Positions 33,359-46,800 of a DNA stretch of 64,000 nt are shown here, piece by piece. Below the pieces are notes generated by a model. That model was not told where the DNA came from. It did no database searches and saw only the letters and a list, made by a program, of their open reading frames with translations. Source of the stretch: Diadema setosum (Eukaryota > Echinodermata > Echinoidea > Diadematoida > Diadematidae); NCBI GenBank assembly GCA_033980235.1, contig CM067075.1, positions 6,516,668 through 6,580,667 on the forward strand, given 5' to 3'. Position 1 is the first letter of the stretch; every line of letters starts with the position of its first letter. Both the position numbers and the translations under genes were made by a program.

Positions 33359-33439
33359 CTTTATCGCCTTTAAATCATCCATCCGCGTGGCAAGTTTGAG
33401 TGGCGTGGTGCATGCTGGGAATTCTTGGGTCACTGCGAA
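33359..33439 (-). CDS. TRPC-like channel, exon 3: ankyrin segment
   Basis: An 81-bp exon of 27 codons, residues 108-134, phase 0 at both ends. It reads FAVTQEFPACTTPLKLATRM then DDLKAIK, matching TRPC ...DITPLILAAHxNNYEIIK, and joins exon 4 to give LKAIKMLLDHGATMP. The acceptor is GAATCAG before 33439 and the donor GTGAGG after 33359. It was found by looking for the piece missing between exons 2 and 4. Confidence 0.88.
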
Positions 33440-34447
33440 CTGATTCACAACGCTTGACGTCTTTTATGTTGGCATGACAACGGTAGAAAGATTGAAAAAC
33501 AAAAACAAAGAGGATTGGAAAGAATGGCAGGGACATGATTGTGCGTGTAATTATACAATAACATGATTGGTTCACAATTCCACTCAACTCAAAGGTTATA
33601 GAATATGAATAGAACACTGAATCAGCAAGGATGTGAGACAAAATTCACCTCCCTGCTTATGAATCAGTCACACACATATAGCTCAATCGCCATTTTGCTG
33701 TTCAGTTGCTGAAATTGTTTTGAAAAGTTATAAAAAGAGAGTTGGACGAGAGAAATATTGCTTTTAAAGACAAGTTGACTAAAACATATGTTTGATTGAG
33801 CAAATGATGCAATTTCAGTAGAACACATCAGAGAAAATTTGAGGAAAATCGAAGAATTCTTTGATAGTTATGAATTCTTAAGGTTATAGTGCTGGATAAG
33901 AACCCACTAGAGTGTGTGATGGCATTATATTATTATGTATATCATGATAATATTGGGTGTATAACGTTAGACAGAGAATTCCATAAATTTTTTTTTAATT
34001 AAACTATACCTGTATATACTCGATTTGTTACTGACACAGATATGTCAAGGGTAAGCTTTTCCCAACTGCTTTCTAAAAGAGGCGCGTCATAACAATGTCA
34101 TAATGCTCTTTCATCACGCCAGAAAAGTAAATATTATGATGAATTTTCTTAATATTTGTTTCTTTTCAACGTTCTCCGTATGTGATATCCCAGAATGTAG
34201 TAATCTTCTTATCCTACAGATATGAAATAGAATAAAAATCCATAACTTTTGAACTGATTGTCCGATTTTATTCAAATTTTCACGAATGCGTTCTACTAAG
34301 ATTGCTGCAAACAATCAATCCAAACATTCACTTGGATGAACTTGTTCGTTAAGTTTGATGGGTGGTGAAAGTACTAAAAAGGTCTCGGTTAAGAGCAAAG
34401 TCAGGATCATTACGGCCCAAAGTTCCACATAGATGTGGTTCTCTTAC

Positions 34448-34575
34448 CAGGTCTTCGCCCGGGCTTTGGGTGTGAATTAGGATCTCCTCCACCGCTTCCA
34501 AGTTTCGGCACTCAAGAGCGTGCAGGAGGGCGTCGTCCAGAGGTACATCCATGTCTAACAGAAATTTCAGGGACT
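34448..34575 (-). CDS. TRPC-like channel, exon 2: ankyrin repeats
   Basis: Codon 65 (shared with exon 1) through residue 107. It reads SLKFLLDMDVPLDDALLHAL, matching TRPC ENVELLLSYNVxVGDALLHAI, then EAVEEILIHTQSPGEDL. The acceptor is AAACAG before 34575 and the donor GTAAGA after 34448. It completes a Glu codon begun in exon 1 and ends in phase 0. Confidence 0.92.
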
Positions 34576-37500
34576 CTGTTTTCGGATAAATTGATTGGAT
34601 AGAAAGTTTATCGTTTCTCATTGTTGGTTTCTATGTTTGTTTGCTTGTATTTTGTTTGTTTGTTTGTTTGCATGTATGTTTCCTAGTACATTGTAACATG
34701 AGTAAGTGTCATTGTTGGTTGTTACCTTGCCTTTTCGTTCTTCGGTAGATGTGGTATACTTTGTCGGAAGTCAGGGTGAAATTCTTTGATGTGAATCTTT
34801 AAAAAAAAATCTCTGTGGGCTATTAACAAAGTAGTCCTATACGATTACCCTAAACTTCTTTTTAAAAGGGTCATCATTAACTGATACAAATCTTTTGCCC
34901 TTTAAGTGCGTATGTAAACAAATAACAATATAATCGGAACTATGATATTTTTCATTAGACAAGCTGAAGATTTGAACAGCTTTATTTTTGAAATCCTGCT
35001 GCCGATGAGTTCGCAAAAGGCATTCAGTTGTTTTTTTTTTAGGGCATATACATGTTTGAGTCGTTTTAAAAGTCAGTGACTTTTTGCTGAGAAATTGAAG
35101 CTCTGATTTGAAATCTTTATAATGAAAGAAACAATTTATTTTAAAATGAGTACCCCCATCAAAAATAGAATTTATGCAGATCGAATTTGTATTCTTCCTG
35201 GAATGGCGTTTACGCAGTGTCTTTATGAAAAATGAGACATAATGATTTATTATTTTACCACTACGCAGGGCTCCACACTAACTTTTATTTTTGGTGGCCC
35301 AAAGGCAAACATCCGACCTTTTTTGGTGGCCCGATCAGGCCACCAAATTCTTCATTTCTGAAATTTTGGTGGCCCGACGTGCGTTTTTGGTGGCCCCGGG
35401 CCACCGGGCCACCGTTAGTGTCGAGCCCTGCATTACGTCACAAATATTTCAAGCATTTCATTTCAGAATGACATCATTTTTAATTCATTGTTATATTTGT
35501 GTTTTATATATGTTATTTATGTTTGCACTGCGCTACATATATAATAAAGTCTCTCTTTTCTTGGAAATTGCTTATCATTCAATATATCATTGATTTAAAA
35601 AAAAATCGCAGGATCTTTGTACTTTAATAAGCTCTGAAATATAAGAACGACTAAACAGACATTATGATTTAAACAGAGAGAGGTCCATACGCTTTTAAAG
35701 CGAAGTTCAAAGCAGTTGGGAGTTATGAATATAATTTAAAAATCACAGTTATGAATATGAGCATTACTCGGATTTTTTTTTCTCCGAAGACGAGTGGCAC
35801 ATTAACGAGAAACATCGAGGAAGTTCTACCCTTTCTCTCTCCCCCCCCCATAATCCTCTCTAACTATCTCATAGATACAAGCTCTAGCCAGAACTGTCTT
35901 CAACTGAAGTGTTTGATGGCAAAACGGCTTAAACGCCATTTTCAGATGATATTCAAACATTTAAAAGCGTAAGTCCATAATAAGATAAAGCAAAATAAAA
36001 CCCTTCCAATGATATCTCACTTGTTGCATTACAAGAAATATTCTGGAAGTTATGATTAAAACATCCTATATCTTCCTATTATTTTCTTTGTTGTTTACAA
36101 GCTTAATCGCAAGATCAAAATTAATTGACGAGAAAGAAACTTGATAGGTCATTTTGCGACCAACCTATACAATTACACATTGTATCTTCCCTTAAGGGCA
36201 ACGCATGATGTCTGCAATATCCCTGCTTCTTTCATCGAATGTTTTTTTTTTATTTTTTATCTGAAATACCCTTCACTACCCCCATTACATCATGAGTATC
36301 ATGTGTACCCTTCTTTTATTCCGGTTCACCTCATTAGACATTAAGGCCTATAGAGCCAAACATGCCTGTCATTTGATAGGATTGCAGAGTATACGGAATG
36401 GTATACAATCATGTACTATTGGTAAAGATGAGGATTTAGCTTTTGATCCCACTTTTTTTTTTGGGGGGGGGAGGGGGGAGATCCGTAGAAACCACTTTAT
36501 GAAATATTTAAGAGCATACAATTCTATGAGGAATTCAAATTCTATTCTATTATTTTGACTCCATAAGCCTTCTCTATGTCTGTTACAATGATATTTTACA
36601 GCTGAGTGCAATCAAAGATATGTGTTCTACATCAGACGAAGGGTTGATATTTCCATTGCTTTTCTCATCCCGTTCTTGGAAGTACGTTGAAGTGTTACGT
36701 AACATGACGACGATGGCCGCGGTGGTGGTGGTGGTAGTGTTCCTACGTGTATGTGGTACAGTCGAGCATTGCAAGCTATATGCTGGTAGTATTGTTTCGG
36801 GGACCAACTCGAGCTGAAAGGTATCAGTTTGCCATAATTAAGGTTAACCATATTTCATTTACCTTTACCATGCTCATTGTCTCAGAAAATGCGGGCTACA
36901 TGTTGTTGCAGGTCACTTGTGGTTCATAAACACTTAACAGTATGGTAAGCCAGTTGGCAAATAGCTCATGCGCACATATTGGTGTAAAATACCTTTCTTC
37001 TTTTTTTTTTTCTCAGTTAGGCATTTCAGTCGTTTTCAAAATGACATAATACATTGTTTACGCGTAAGCTTATCCAACGCAGCAATAAATGGAGTTCATG
37101 TTCAAACAAAGAATGTGTTTGCGTAGATCATCAGTCCGCTTAATAACACCTGGGGAAGCATCGATCTCATACATTGGATGCAGTAACAAACTTTCTTTAT
37201 CAATATTGCCGATTACAATGTTTTTAATGAAAGCTTTTAATTATTGCTGTCATGCAAATTTGCAGGCAAGCGTCATCAGTTAGGGAGACATGAATATTTT
37301 TGCCTACATCGCAAATGCTTTATCTCAGTGAATAAGTAAAAAACCAACATGTCTGTTGGTCCAAAAGACCTCTATTCTCCTCATAATACGCAAAGTACGT
37401 AGATACTTTCAACAGGGAAAACGAACTATCTGGCACTCTCCTCACCAATCTCGAGGCCAGTATACTTACTGGCCGATAGTAAACACTATCATGATTTAAA

Positions 37501-38216
37501 ATGAAATACGAAGAAGCAAAAACCAAAACAATAAAAAAACAAAAAACAAAAACGGAATATATGTATACACAATAATAGTTGAAGATTGCTTTATACACAC
37601 ACACACAAAACATTCTTTTTCTATTTTCGTTTTCTACATTTCCTTTATTTCATGTCGGCCGACTACATGTCTCTTTTGGGGAATCAAAATTTCAAATTTA
37701 ATGATTGGCTCCAATGTGCCACAAGAAAAAAAAAAAGGTTAGTGTGGAAGATGACAAATTATAATGTATTTGCAAAAGCAATCACACTAGCCACAGTTGT
37801 GTACTAGCTTGACGCAAAAAATAACATGTCTAGAATTAAGATAATGGTAACGTAATAATAACAAAGGTAATGATAGTGCTGCCATACAACAAAGGAAACT
37901 GAAAGTCCTCGCATCCACCTGTGGCTTGTCATACCCACTGACGGACATTGCTGTAACAAGCAGTAATGAATAAATCCAGACAATTTATTTTCCAGTAAAA
38001 TCTCATTTGCTGCAGAATTAAGAGCCACTTTTTTGTGCTGTGACTTGATTTTTCATTCTGATATTATGGCATTACAAATCCTCCTTCTTACACAGAAAAT
38101 AATCGCATTGCTTTTGGTTTTTGTTTTGTTTTATTTTGTTTTCGTTACATCTTTGGAGATGCGTGGGTATCAAGTTGAATAGTTATTACGAAAAAAGAAA
38201 AAAAAAATAACTATAC
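34576..38216. other. TRPC intron 1
   Basis: No coding signal. It contains the hAT-like MITE (35266-35430), a T10-G9 junction (36453-36471), a short GGT repeat (about 36721-36736) and otherwise plain AT-rich DNA. Predicted frames here lack domain features or conserved composition. Confidence 0.55.
35266..35430. repeat. hAT-like MITE, 165 bp
   Basis: The ends are CAGGGCTCCACACTAAC and the inverse GTTAGTGTCGAGCCCTG (one mismatch). The interior repeats TTTGGTGGCCC five times. CAGGG termini are typical of hAT elements. The flanks share an imperfect 7-bp repeat (CACTACG/CATTACG), so the 8-bp target duplication expected for hAT is not clear. Confidence 0.75.
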
Positions 38217-38409
38217 CGACTTGGTTGGCGTAGATAGCTGCCAAAAGTCCCCGGCTCCACAGGGCTGCCGAGACGCTGCCGTTACGGGGGTCGGTCATCA
38301 GCGATTTCATCTCCTCCACACGGCCGCTTCGCGCTGCCCGTAGGAATGCGCACTTCAGCTTGTCCAGTTTCTGGATCCCAGGTTGATTATCCGAGATAAA
38401 GCTATCCAT
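38217..38409 (-). CDS. TRPC-like channel, exon 1: start codon and first ankyrin helices
   Basis: This starts an 11-exon TRPC-type cation channel gene running from 38409 to 9045; joining the exons gives 2,139 coding bases (713 codons) with every splice phase consistent. TRPC channels are tetrameric plasma-membrane, calcium-permeable channels downstream of phospholipase C. The ATG at 38409 has A at -3 and G at +4, and an in-frame TGA lies about 27 bases upstream, so the start is well supported. Residues 1-64 read MDSFISDNQPG then KLKCAFLRAARSGRVEEMKS, equivalent to TRPC EEKFLLAAExGDxxxVKKxL. The donor GTATAG leaves one base of a Glu codon. The protein has the TRPC order (ankyrin repeats, linker helices, S1-S6, TRP box) but is diverged, and the N-terminus before the ankyrin region is short. 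Confidence 0.9.
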
Positions 38410-39115
38410 GTTACAACGATTAAGAAACGTAGATCAAGTTCAGTTCAAGAATCAGTGTTTAATATCAAATATGAAACAAAGCTGAAAATGGTTCATCATC
38501 ATTTTCTCTTTACTTCAGTAGTGACACACCAAGATCAACTTCAAATATACGTATAGCGCTTATGTCAAATGAATTACAACCACACCCCCATATGATATGA
38601 GCTTTAACGGTCAACATAACTACCATTAGATTATGAAGAAGGTCGATGAACTTTCCCTCGGTCAGGCATACGCACCCACTACTCGACTTTGCCTAGACTA
38701 AATTAACTTCTGTACAACCAAGACAATGCGTAGGTCAGTTTCTGCACTGTTCCTCATATGCCTTCAAAGATTTAACATTTTCGCATGTAACATATTCTTG
38801 ATCTAACATGTCTAATAGATACTTTTATGACTTTTTGAAGATAACCATTTTGTCACGCGTCTATTCTCTTCCAAGCAGAGTATAGCATTTGGTATTTGTA
38901 CCATGTCTGTATAGAAACTTCCCAGTTAGCCCCATCCCCAATCTCCCATCGCAGCCAGCCTATCCACGTACAACTATTTTACCACAAGTTATGAACAATA
39001 ACTCGACCGAAAGTATCCATTTCCAACGTGTCCAATAAGATTAATCAATCTTAAGTGCATGTACATAAAATTTTCTGAATATAAAACAAATCGCAATTTC
39101 AATCCCAACACGCCT

Positions 39116-39169
<54 letters not shown>

Positions 39170-39211
39170 CATGAATGCATATTTTGATATATGAATGCAT
39201 ATTTTGATATA

Positions 39212-39530
39212 ATTGGGCCGTGACGCGAGAAAAGGGCCCTTAGGGCATTATATACCGAAAATGAGTTTTCACCTCCATATTGTAGAAGAAACTCTGACGT
39301 ATTTGGATATGCAAACCTTTGTCTGAAATTCCACGCGTAAATGCTCTAATTACGACATTCAAAACAGTATGTTTTGCCCAAATCCTGTCACTTTTTGATG
39401 CGTCTATGCATTTCCGAGTAGTTAGCTAGTTGATCTTTTTTGCGCGTATTGCTTTGTTAAACTTCCGCGCCGTTTTCTAGCGTTTGCGCGCAGTGCCGCT
39501 AAGGGCCCTTTTCTCGCGTCACGGCCCAAT
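39212..39530. repeat. MITE with about 31-bp GC-rich terminal inverted repeats
   Basis: ATTGGGCCGTGACGCGAGAA... continuing to AAGGGCCCTTA at the left is matched, in inverse, by TAAGGGCCCTTTTCTCGCGT... ending CACGGCCCAAT. The arms are nearly perfect over 31 bp, and the 250-bp interior has no ORF. It lies about 45 bp past a TA microsatellite. Confidence 0.88.
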
Positions 39531-40356
39531 ATTCAAAATAAATTCTGCATTTTAAGTTTGAGGTATCATATTTCTCTTTAATATTCAAGCATTATCTTCA
39601 TTGAATGAGACATCATAAGAAAGCCAGGCCCTGATTAATTATCTTCAAAATGACAACTCATTTGCCATGATTGAGTGTTCCTGGAATGGGCAAAACAGCC
39701 GAGTATTGGGACAATTCAAAAGAGAAAGTTGCGACAATTCTGTTATTGATGAAAAAAGTGTGATCACTTTCAAAAACGCATTTCCTTAACATTGTTTGGT
39801 AAACCATTATGTTTAATTTTGATATGCGGGTAGGTCATCTACTGCAGTTTTTAACTCATGGATGAAGCTTGGAATCTAATGATCGATAATCTCACAATGC
39901 ATTCTTTTCAAGCACATGCCTTCCCTGAAAATACAAAGTAAATAGGGATGTTTTGTTTTACATAACACGTTTGCTTCATTTTGCAACATTTCACATTTGA
40001 CCTTTCCTCATACTCAATCGTATACTGTGTGTTCCCTGAATGCATTTGTATTATAAAGTTTATAAAACAAGTGAGTTGGCATTGTAAAGAAAATGGATCA
40101 AGCTTTCTTATGATGTCATATTTGAATGATATGATGTAGTTTTCAGGTAAATATGATATATCAAACTGGATTACAGATCGTATTTTACCCAACCTGTGTA
40201 CATCGTCTGCTCACCTTATAACCTTAGAAACAAATCATATACAACCAAATAATCAGTGGCCAATGTTTGTGTAGTGAATTTAAAGGCTGTAAGTAAATGT
40301 ATTTGAGCATAACTGATAATAATCTCGGTCGTTATTATACAATTTGAATAGCTCAG

Positions 40357-40401
<45 letters not shown>

Positions 40402-40639
40402 CTTTTGTATCTGTTGATTCAGAAATAAATTGGTTTTTGTGTTCATCTCACTGATTTATATGATTTTATTGTTTAATTAACTAATTAATTAATTAAGGTT
40501 ATTTTCATTTTTTATTTATTTATTTATTCATTTATTCATTCATTCTTTCATTCATTCATTTACCATTATTTCTTTTTTCTTTTTGCTGAACTGGCCAGAG
40601 AGACTCAAAGTTGGTCGAACATCCTTGATGCTCTCACTG

Positions 40640-40800
40640 TGATACTTGGCATGGCCCAGGGATGTGCTTTTACTTAATATCCGTTTTATTTTCGTATTAT
40701 ACTTATAAATTTGTGGAAGAGGCGAGTGTTTGATTATGATTATGCGGATGACGCAGTGATTTCAGGGCATTCTACATTAAAACGATGTGGATAGTCATGC
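40640..40800 (+). pseudogene. Reverse-transcriptase relic with YADD box
   Basis: In one plus-strand frame, GMAQGC (near 40648) is followed, after one stop codon, by FRIILINLWKRRVFDYDYADDAVISG. The QG motif and a YADD box at this spacing are the RT palm motifs of LINE-type elements. Only this fragment survives, so the clade cannot be named. Confidence 0.5.
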
Positions 40801-43800
40801 TTTAGAAATTGACTGATTATAGGTAAGTGGTGGGTTTCGCATTATTTTTATTTTGAATGGGAAGACAATGTAAGAAGAGATAGATTTCAGGAACTTTTTT
40901 TTTTAATGTGTCATTTTTAATTCACGGCAGCCCCGCACAAAGATATCAGGAAGAATGCCTCGCTTTATTCAGGACAGCTCTTCACACCCTTTGTGCGGTT
41001 ATCAGTATATAATTTGAACACATTTTGAATCTTATTCTGCCCTCGCACACAGCGTACTTGATTTAGAAGTTTTTTTTTTTCTTCTTATTTTGTCCCGGAT
41101 TTAATTCATATATATAGTAATGACAAATATACATATGCGTAGCTTTGGGAGGCGGGAGGGGGAAGTCAGATTATATCAGTTGATAGTACAGTTGGTTTTT
41201 TTTTTTTTTTGGTAAGGTGGGATATAAACTTATGATTTATCTATTTATCTTTTTACATTTCAGGAAAGAATGTTAATGAATACTGTAAATTATAAGCTAG
41301 TACATAGTACTAGTACATAGTAAATAGTACAGACTTAATATGTCAATAGTCATCGAGTCATTTGTAATTGTCGGTTCAATGTATGACGTTGAAAGGGGGT
41401 TGATATGATACTGTATTATATCGATATGTTTCAGTTTATGGTGTAGTTTGTGTAATGTCTTTGAATTACCTATAGGTACTTTGGGTGTATTTTTATGTAT
41501 TTTATGTAGGCCCTATATGTATTGTAATATCCAACATACGAAAAATTCCATGGTGGAAAATAAAGTAAAGCAATCAATCCATCCAGCCATCCAGCCAGCC
41601 AGCCAGCAATCAATCAAGCAATCAATCATGTTGTTGGAGTTTAAATGTGCACTATCTGCAAACACGATGGTCCGTGCGCAACATCCACTCTAACGACTGC
41701 AAGGCACTGCATGGCATGAATCAAATCATTATCATTGTTGTGTTCTCTTCAGATTGGCAATGGGCTTAATGGCTTTCAGAAAATGTGCTCTACTCTCCAT
41801 TGGCCAACAATAACACTTCAAATAATTACTAGCTGGTAACATCCATTTTCATGACAATACTTTGGGCTATTTTCAAAATATGGGGGGGGGGGGGAACTTC
41901 ATAGATCTCGAACAAAATACCACCCCTATATTCATTAAAAAAGTTGTTTGTTTTTGCTGGTGCCCCCTCACCTTACCCCTCTCCTACCCCTAGTGCACCT
42001 CATGCAGGCCTACTCAACACTCATACAAAGACAAGGATGCTGATATCCTAAGCAGACATAATCACTATATAATCAGCACACCAGTAACAAGTTGGACAAA
42101 ATAAGTACACACATCCCTTGAAATAATCATCTGCACGAAAATGTAATCATTTTTTTTTTCTCATAACAGTTGTACATTAATGTCTTTTACGTTTTATCAT
42201 GTCAAAAATGTGAAATCACTTCTGACAAATGCACAGGTCACTGCCAAGTGTGGGTAGCAATTTAAAAGAGAAAAACAAAACAAGTGAAAACCTTCCCTTA
42301 AAATGTCATAAAATTTGAACATCACACAAAACTTCTAGGAGTAAATATACAAGGAATATCCATATCAATACCAATATATACCAAAAATTATTCTCAAGGA
42401 CAAAGAAAGGAGAAAACAAAATGTAAATCAAAAAATTTCATAATTTCTCTTTTCCTGCTCTTTAGCAGACAATAGTCACCATTTCTCCAAAATCGACACA
42501 CACACAAAAAAATGTAACTCTTAACCATACAAGAGAATGATGAAATAACTGAAAAGCAACTGAGAAATACAAGTAATATCACCAAAAGTATTGGCCGACT
42601 AATGCAAGAGTAAAGTTATCAAATTTTTATCTAACAATGAGGAATACACGATGGAGGATTGTAACTTAAGCTCTCCCTTATGATATTAATTCTTCTGCCC
42701 CCTGCTCACTTCCAAGAAAGAAAATGACAATTTGTTTTTATACCCTTTGTACAGAAAAAAAAAAGGTGGAAAAAAGTCTGAAATTTCTGCAGTATGATTT
42801 CAAGGGATGCACATTAAGATTAGTTATTTATGTAACTTTGTCGAACTAAAATTTACTAGCAGAAGATTCAGAAGACTAAATTAATTTCTTGGATTTATTG
42901 ACTGACAACAGAATCAGCATACATAAATGAAAAGAAAAATATGCAAATGCATTCTTCAAAATTGATGCTCTCTTGTTGAATAGACGGTACGATTTGCCTT
43001 TCAATGCAACATTAATGTCATGCCTTTTTGAGGACTGAAGAAACAATGAACTATGTGAAAATAAGAAACACTTCATTATAGAATCCCTTGAAGATAGAAC
43101 ACAGGTCACCACGCACAATGCAATGCATACTTTCCTCTCTGATTTTGTTGCAAAGCTATTTGCTTTACACTCTGTAAGACACAGACAGTACTGCCCAATC
43201 ACAGGACAGAGATTCAACCCCAAGAATGAAGTTTTTAAACAAGCTAGTTCACAACGGAGGCTTACACTCTTTACTTTATGGTGAAAAGCTATCAAAAGCC
43301 TTTGACAAAAAAAAAAAAAGAAAGATACAACACCTATCATGACTACCCATCTTCAATAGCCTAACTTACACAAAACTGAAACATACAAACTAAAGCAATT
43401 TGAGTGTCAGTCAGTTGACTGAGTTGCCTGGGCTTCTAATAAAATCACTGTACATGCTGTCCATGTACATGGCCCCTTCATTTTGTTTTGATGAAGTCCA
43501 GTGAACTTGACAACTGACCTTAGATTCACTCTAAATCTCTTCTGCACAAAAACAGTGTTCTTCTCAATTTCACCAAATATGATTATCATTGGACTAACCT
43601 TACATATGGAATGTGTGGCTAAAAAAAGATATTTAAACTGTTTATTGGTGGCCTTTGATGTAGACCACTGACTGTATGCTCCTGTCATTTTAAGTAATTA
43701 ATATTTTATTGATCTCAAGCAACTAATGAATTCGAATTATTTCTTATCTTCTTAATTGATAATTACCATCGGAGATTCCCAGCCATAGTTTTGACTGGAA

Positions 43801-46800
43801 AATCAAATTTGTAATTAATTTACGGTGAATATTGACCATAGACCCTGAGGCATTTTGCCCCAAATCCACCTAGTGCATCTACACCTCATGTAGTATATAA
43901 GGGCCAAGTGCAAAGTAAATCAACTGCTTGCTTTTTCTTACATCGCAACTACGAGTGCTGGGTGGGACGGACGGATGGACACCACCTCCCAAAACAACAT
44001 GCATTGGGCACCCTTTGGGGGTGGATGTATAAGAAATGAAAAAACAAAAACAAAAAACAAATAAACAAAACAATTTTTGAAATTTATCTGTCCGAGGAGA
44101 GGAGCAGCAAATGTTACAAATACAGCTGGAGGACAGATAGAATATGCCATATATTTAGCGAGTCTAATTTTTCACGAATCGGGACTCCCCGACAATTCTG
44201 CGAGTGGTTAGATTCGCGATTGTGGACTACAGTACCAACAGGAGAAATGTATGTGTGCACGTCACATTTATCTCGAAATGAGAGTTAATATTTTCGCACG
44301 TTATAAAATGTGCAAATAGCAGCCCACTATCAAAATTCGTGAAAATAAAAACCTGGCGAAATATTTGGCGTATACAGTAGTACTCTAGCTTGTACCCAAC
44401 CCGAGGAATGAGGATACGCTTCCACACTGACGTATTTCAGTCACATTATTGTCTCACTGAGCGCGTGTCAACATCCCTGAACGTTCTTGCATCTTGTGTT
44501 ACTGCGCTACAACTGGATGAGTCAGCTAATTCGTTTTTACTTCCTTAAATAACATGATACAAATTTGACATTTCCTTTTTCACCTCCTGTGCTTTCAAGA
44601 AATGATGCAACGAAACAAAAGAATCAGTCTTAAGTCATCTAGCCTTAAATAGATTCCAAAAATTGCTCAAAATACAAAATAATACACATCTAAATCTTAT
44701 TCATATACAAAAAAAAAAGAAAAGATTTTACCACTGTAAATACAATGATTTCATGTGCAAATTCCATTCTCATCACATATATATTTTTTCTTTTATAATT
44801 TCTTCTTGTTTGCCACAAACAACATTAGTACATTTCCAATGAGAGTACTGGTAGAAATATCATAAAGGAGGCATTTAAATCCACTCCAACGCCGTCATAA
44901 AACATTCAATTTCAGATCATGCTCAGCATAAATCTTGATGCGAAGCTACGATCATCATATCATTCTATCTTCACTATCTTATATTAACAGTACCATTATT
45001 TATCTCATTTATCTCTCACCCAACACCAGCGAAAAGAGAAGTTCATCACTAAAAATATTTGGTGCATAAAGTGATACAAAGTTATGACACCCTTAACTGC
45101 AAGTACGTGAAGAAATAAGACAACAGTTGGGCAACATCTAACATAATATATTTTTGGCTGAGAACAAGAAGGGAGTTACTGCAATTTTGGGGGTATTGAA
45201 TTATTGGTATCACATTGTAGAGCTCCATCTCATCTACATTATGGTTTTAATTTGAATTTATTTTCATTTTCAGTAAAATGTTAAACAAATCAAAATCACA
45301 AGGGCACTACTTTACCTGACATTTGGAACAATGCATATAAATCTTCCCACTTTTGATTACATAATGTTTTCATTTCAGGAAAATTGATTATTTCACGTTT
45401 ATTTACCCTCAAATCTAAGAGCGCAATAGTGCCCTTCTGGCTCTCAGCCAACATTACGCATGTACTACATTTCTCCATGTGTGTGGCAAATCATTCCTTT
45501 CCAGTTTGCCTTCGACCCTTTCTGCACCAGATTCTCAAAACTCCATAGCCATTGCTCATGATGGAATCACAAGTTAATGCAAAAGGGATAGTGGACTATC
45601 GGTGGATTGTTCTGAATTGAATCGGTTCTACTATAATAGACCAAGCACCTCTCTGTGTAAACACATGTCCCTTTTTGCATAAATTCATAACTTTTTGCCT
45701 ATCCATCCTGGGAATACCAGCACAAAAGATAAGATATTGAAATAACTTTGAAAGACTACGACAGTTTTATATGTTAAAGAAAACTCTGAACCAAAGCAAG
45801 CTTCCACAATAATACAGAAAACAAAAAACAACAACGAAATGCTGCAATGCTTTAAGAATGATCATTTAAATAATACAATTCTTGGCCTGGACTGTCTAGT
45901 TTCAAAGGTACAGTCATACCTGAGATATAACCTATTTCTACTTTTTGTTTTCTCTCAATATTGTTATTTCTGACTATCATTAATCCACCACCAAACGTGC
46001 ATGAGAAAAATTGTTTCCAAATACAGACATAATTATTTATCTTTTAATAACACTATTCTAGAAGATACTTCATCTAGGGTCGAAAAATGTAGAAGAAGAG
46101 CAAAATGCCTGACATTTCCTAGGTTAAATGGTCATCTCTTCCACAAAACCATAATCTTCATTTTGCCAGCATGTTAACAGAAAATGTAAAGAATATAATG
46201 CAAATCAAATCAGCCATTCATTGTTTTTACAGTGATGCTAAATTCTACTGACACTTCTCAGTACAAGAAGCTGATGACACAAATAATTGCTGGTATAAAC
46301 TGAACAGGTACCCCTTCTCCAAAGGCAGATGATTCACATTCACATTCACATTTTCTTTCTTTTTTTTCTTCACCCCTGACCTGCAGCACCATATAACCTC
46401 AAGTTTAATACAAAACTTTTGAGGTCTAAGCATTAAAACAATAACAACCAAACAAGTTAAAAATAAAAGAATGAAAATGACATGAATTGTCTACATTCAA
46501 AAGATTAAACAAGAGGTCAAACTACGCTTTCCCAATATATTAGTACTGATCAAAGCGCTCTACACTTGATTATCACATCGAAACTAGAAATTAGATTCAT
46601 TTCTAGCCAAAGACTCAAGGGTGCTTGAAATTTACAGCCCTTTCAAGTACAATGGGCCATTACGCACTGTATTGTTTTTTTTAATTTTACCTAGCAATAT
46701 TGGCCATATTGCATCATGCTCATGGATATAAATCAGCATTACGTCCTATCTGCATCATTACAGGACAAAAAACAAACAAACATATGACGCAAAAGTAATA

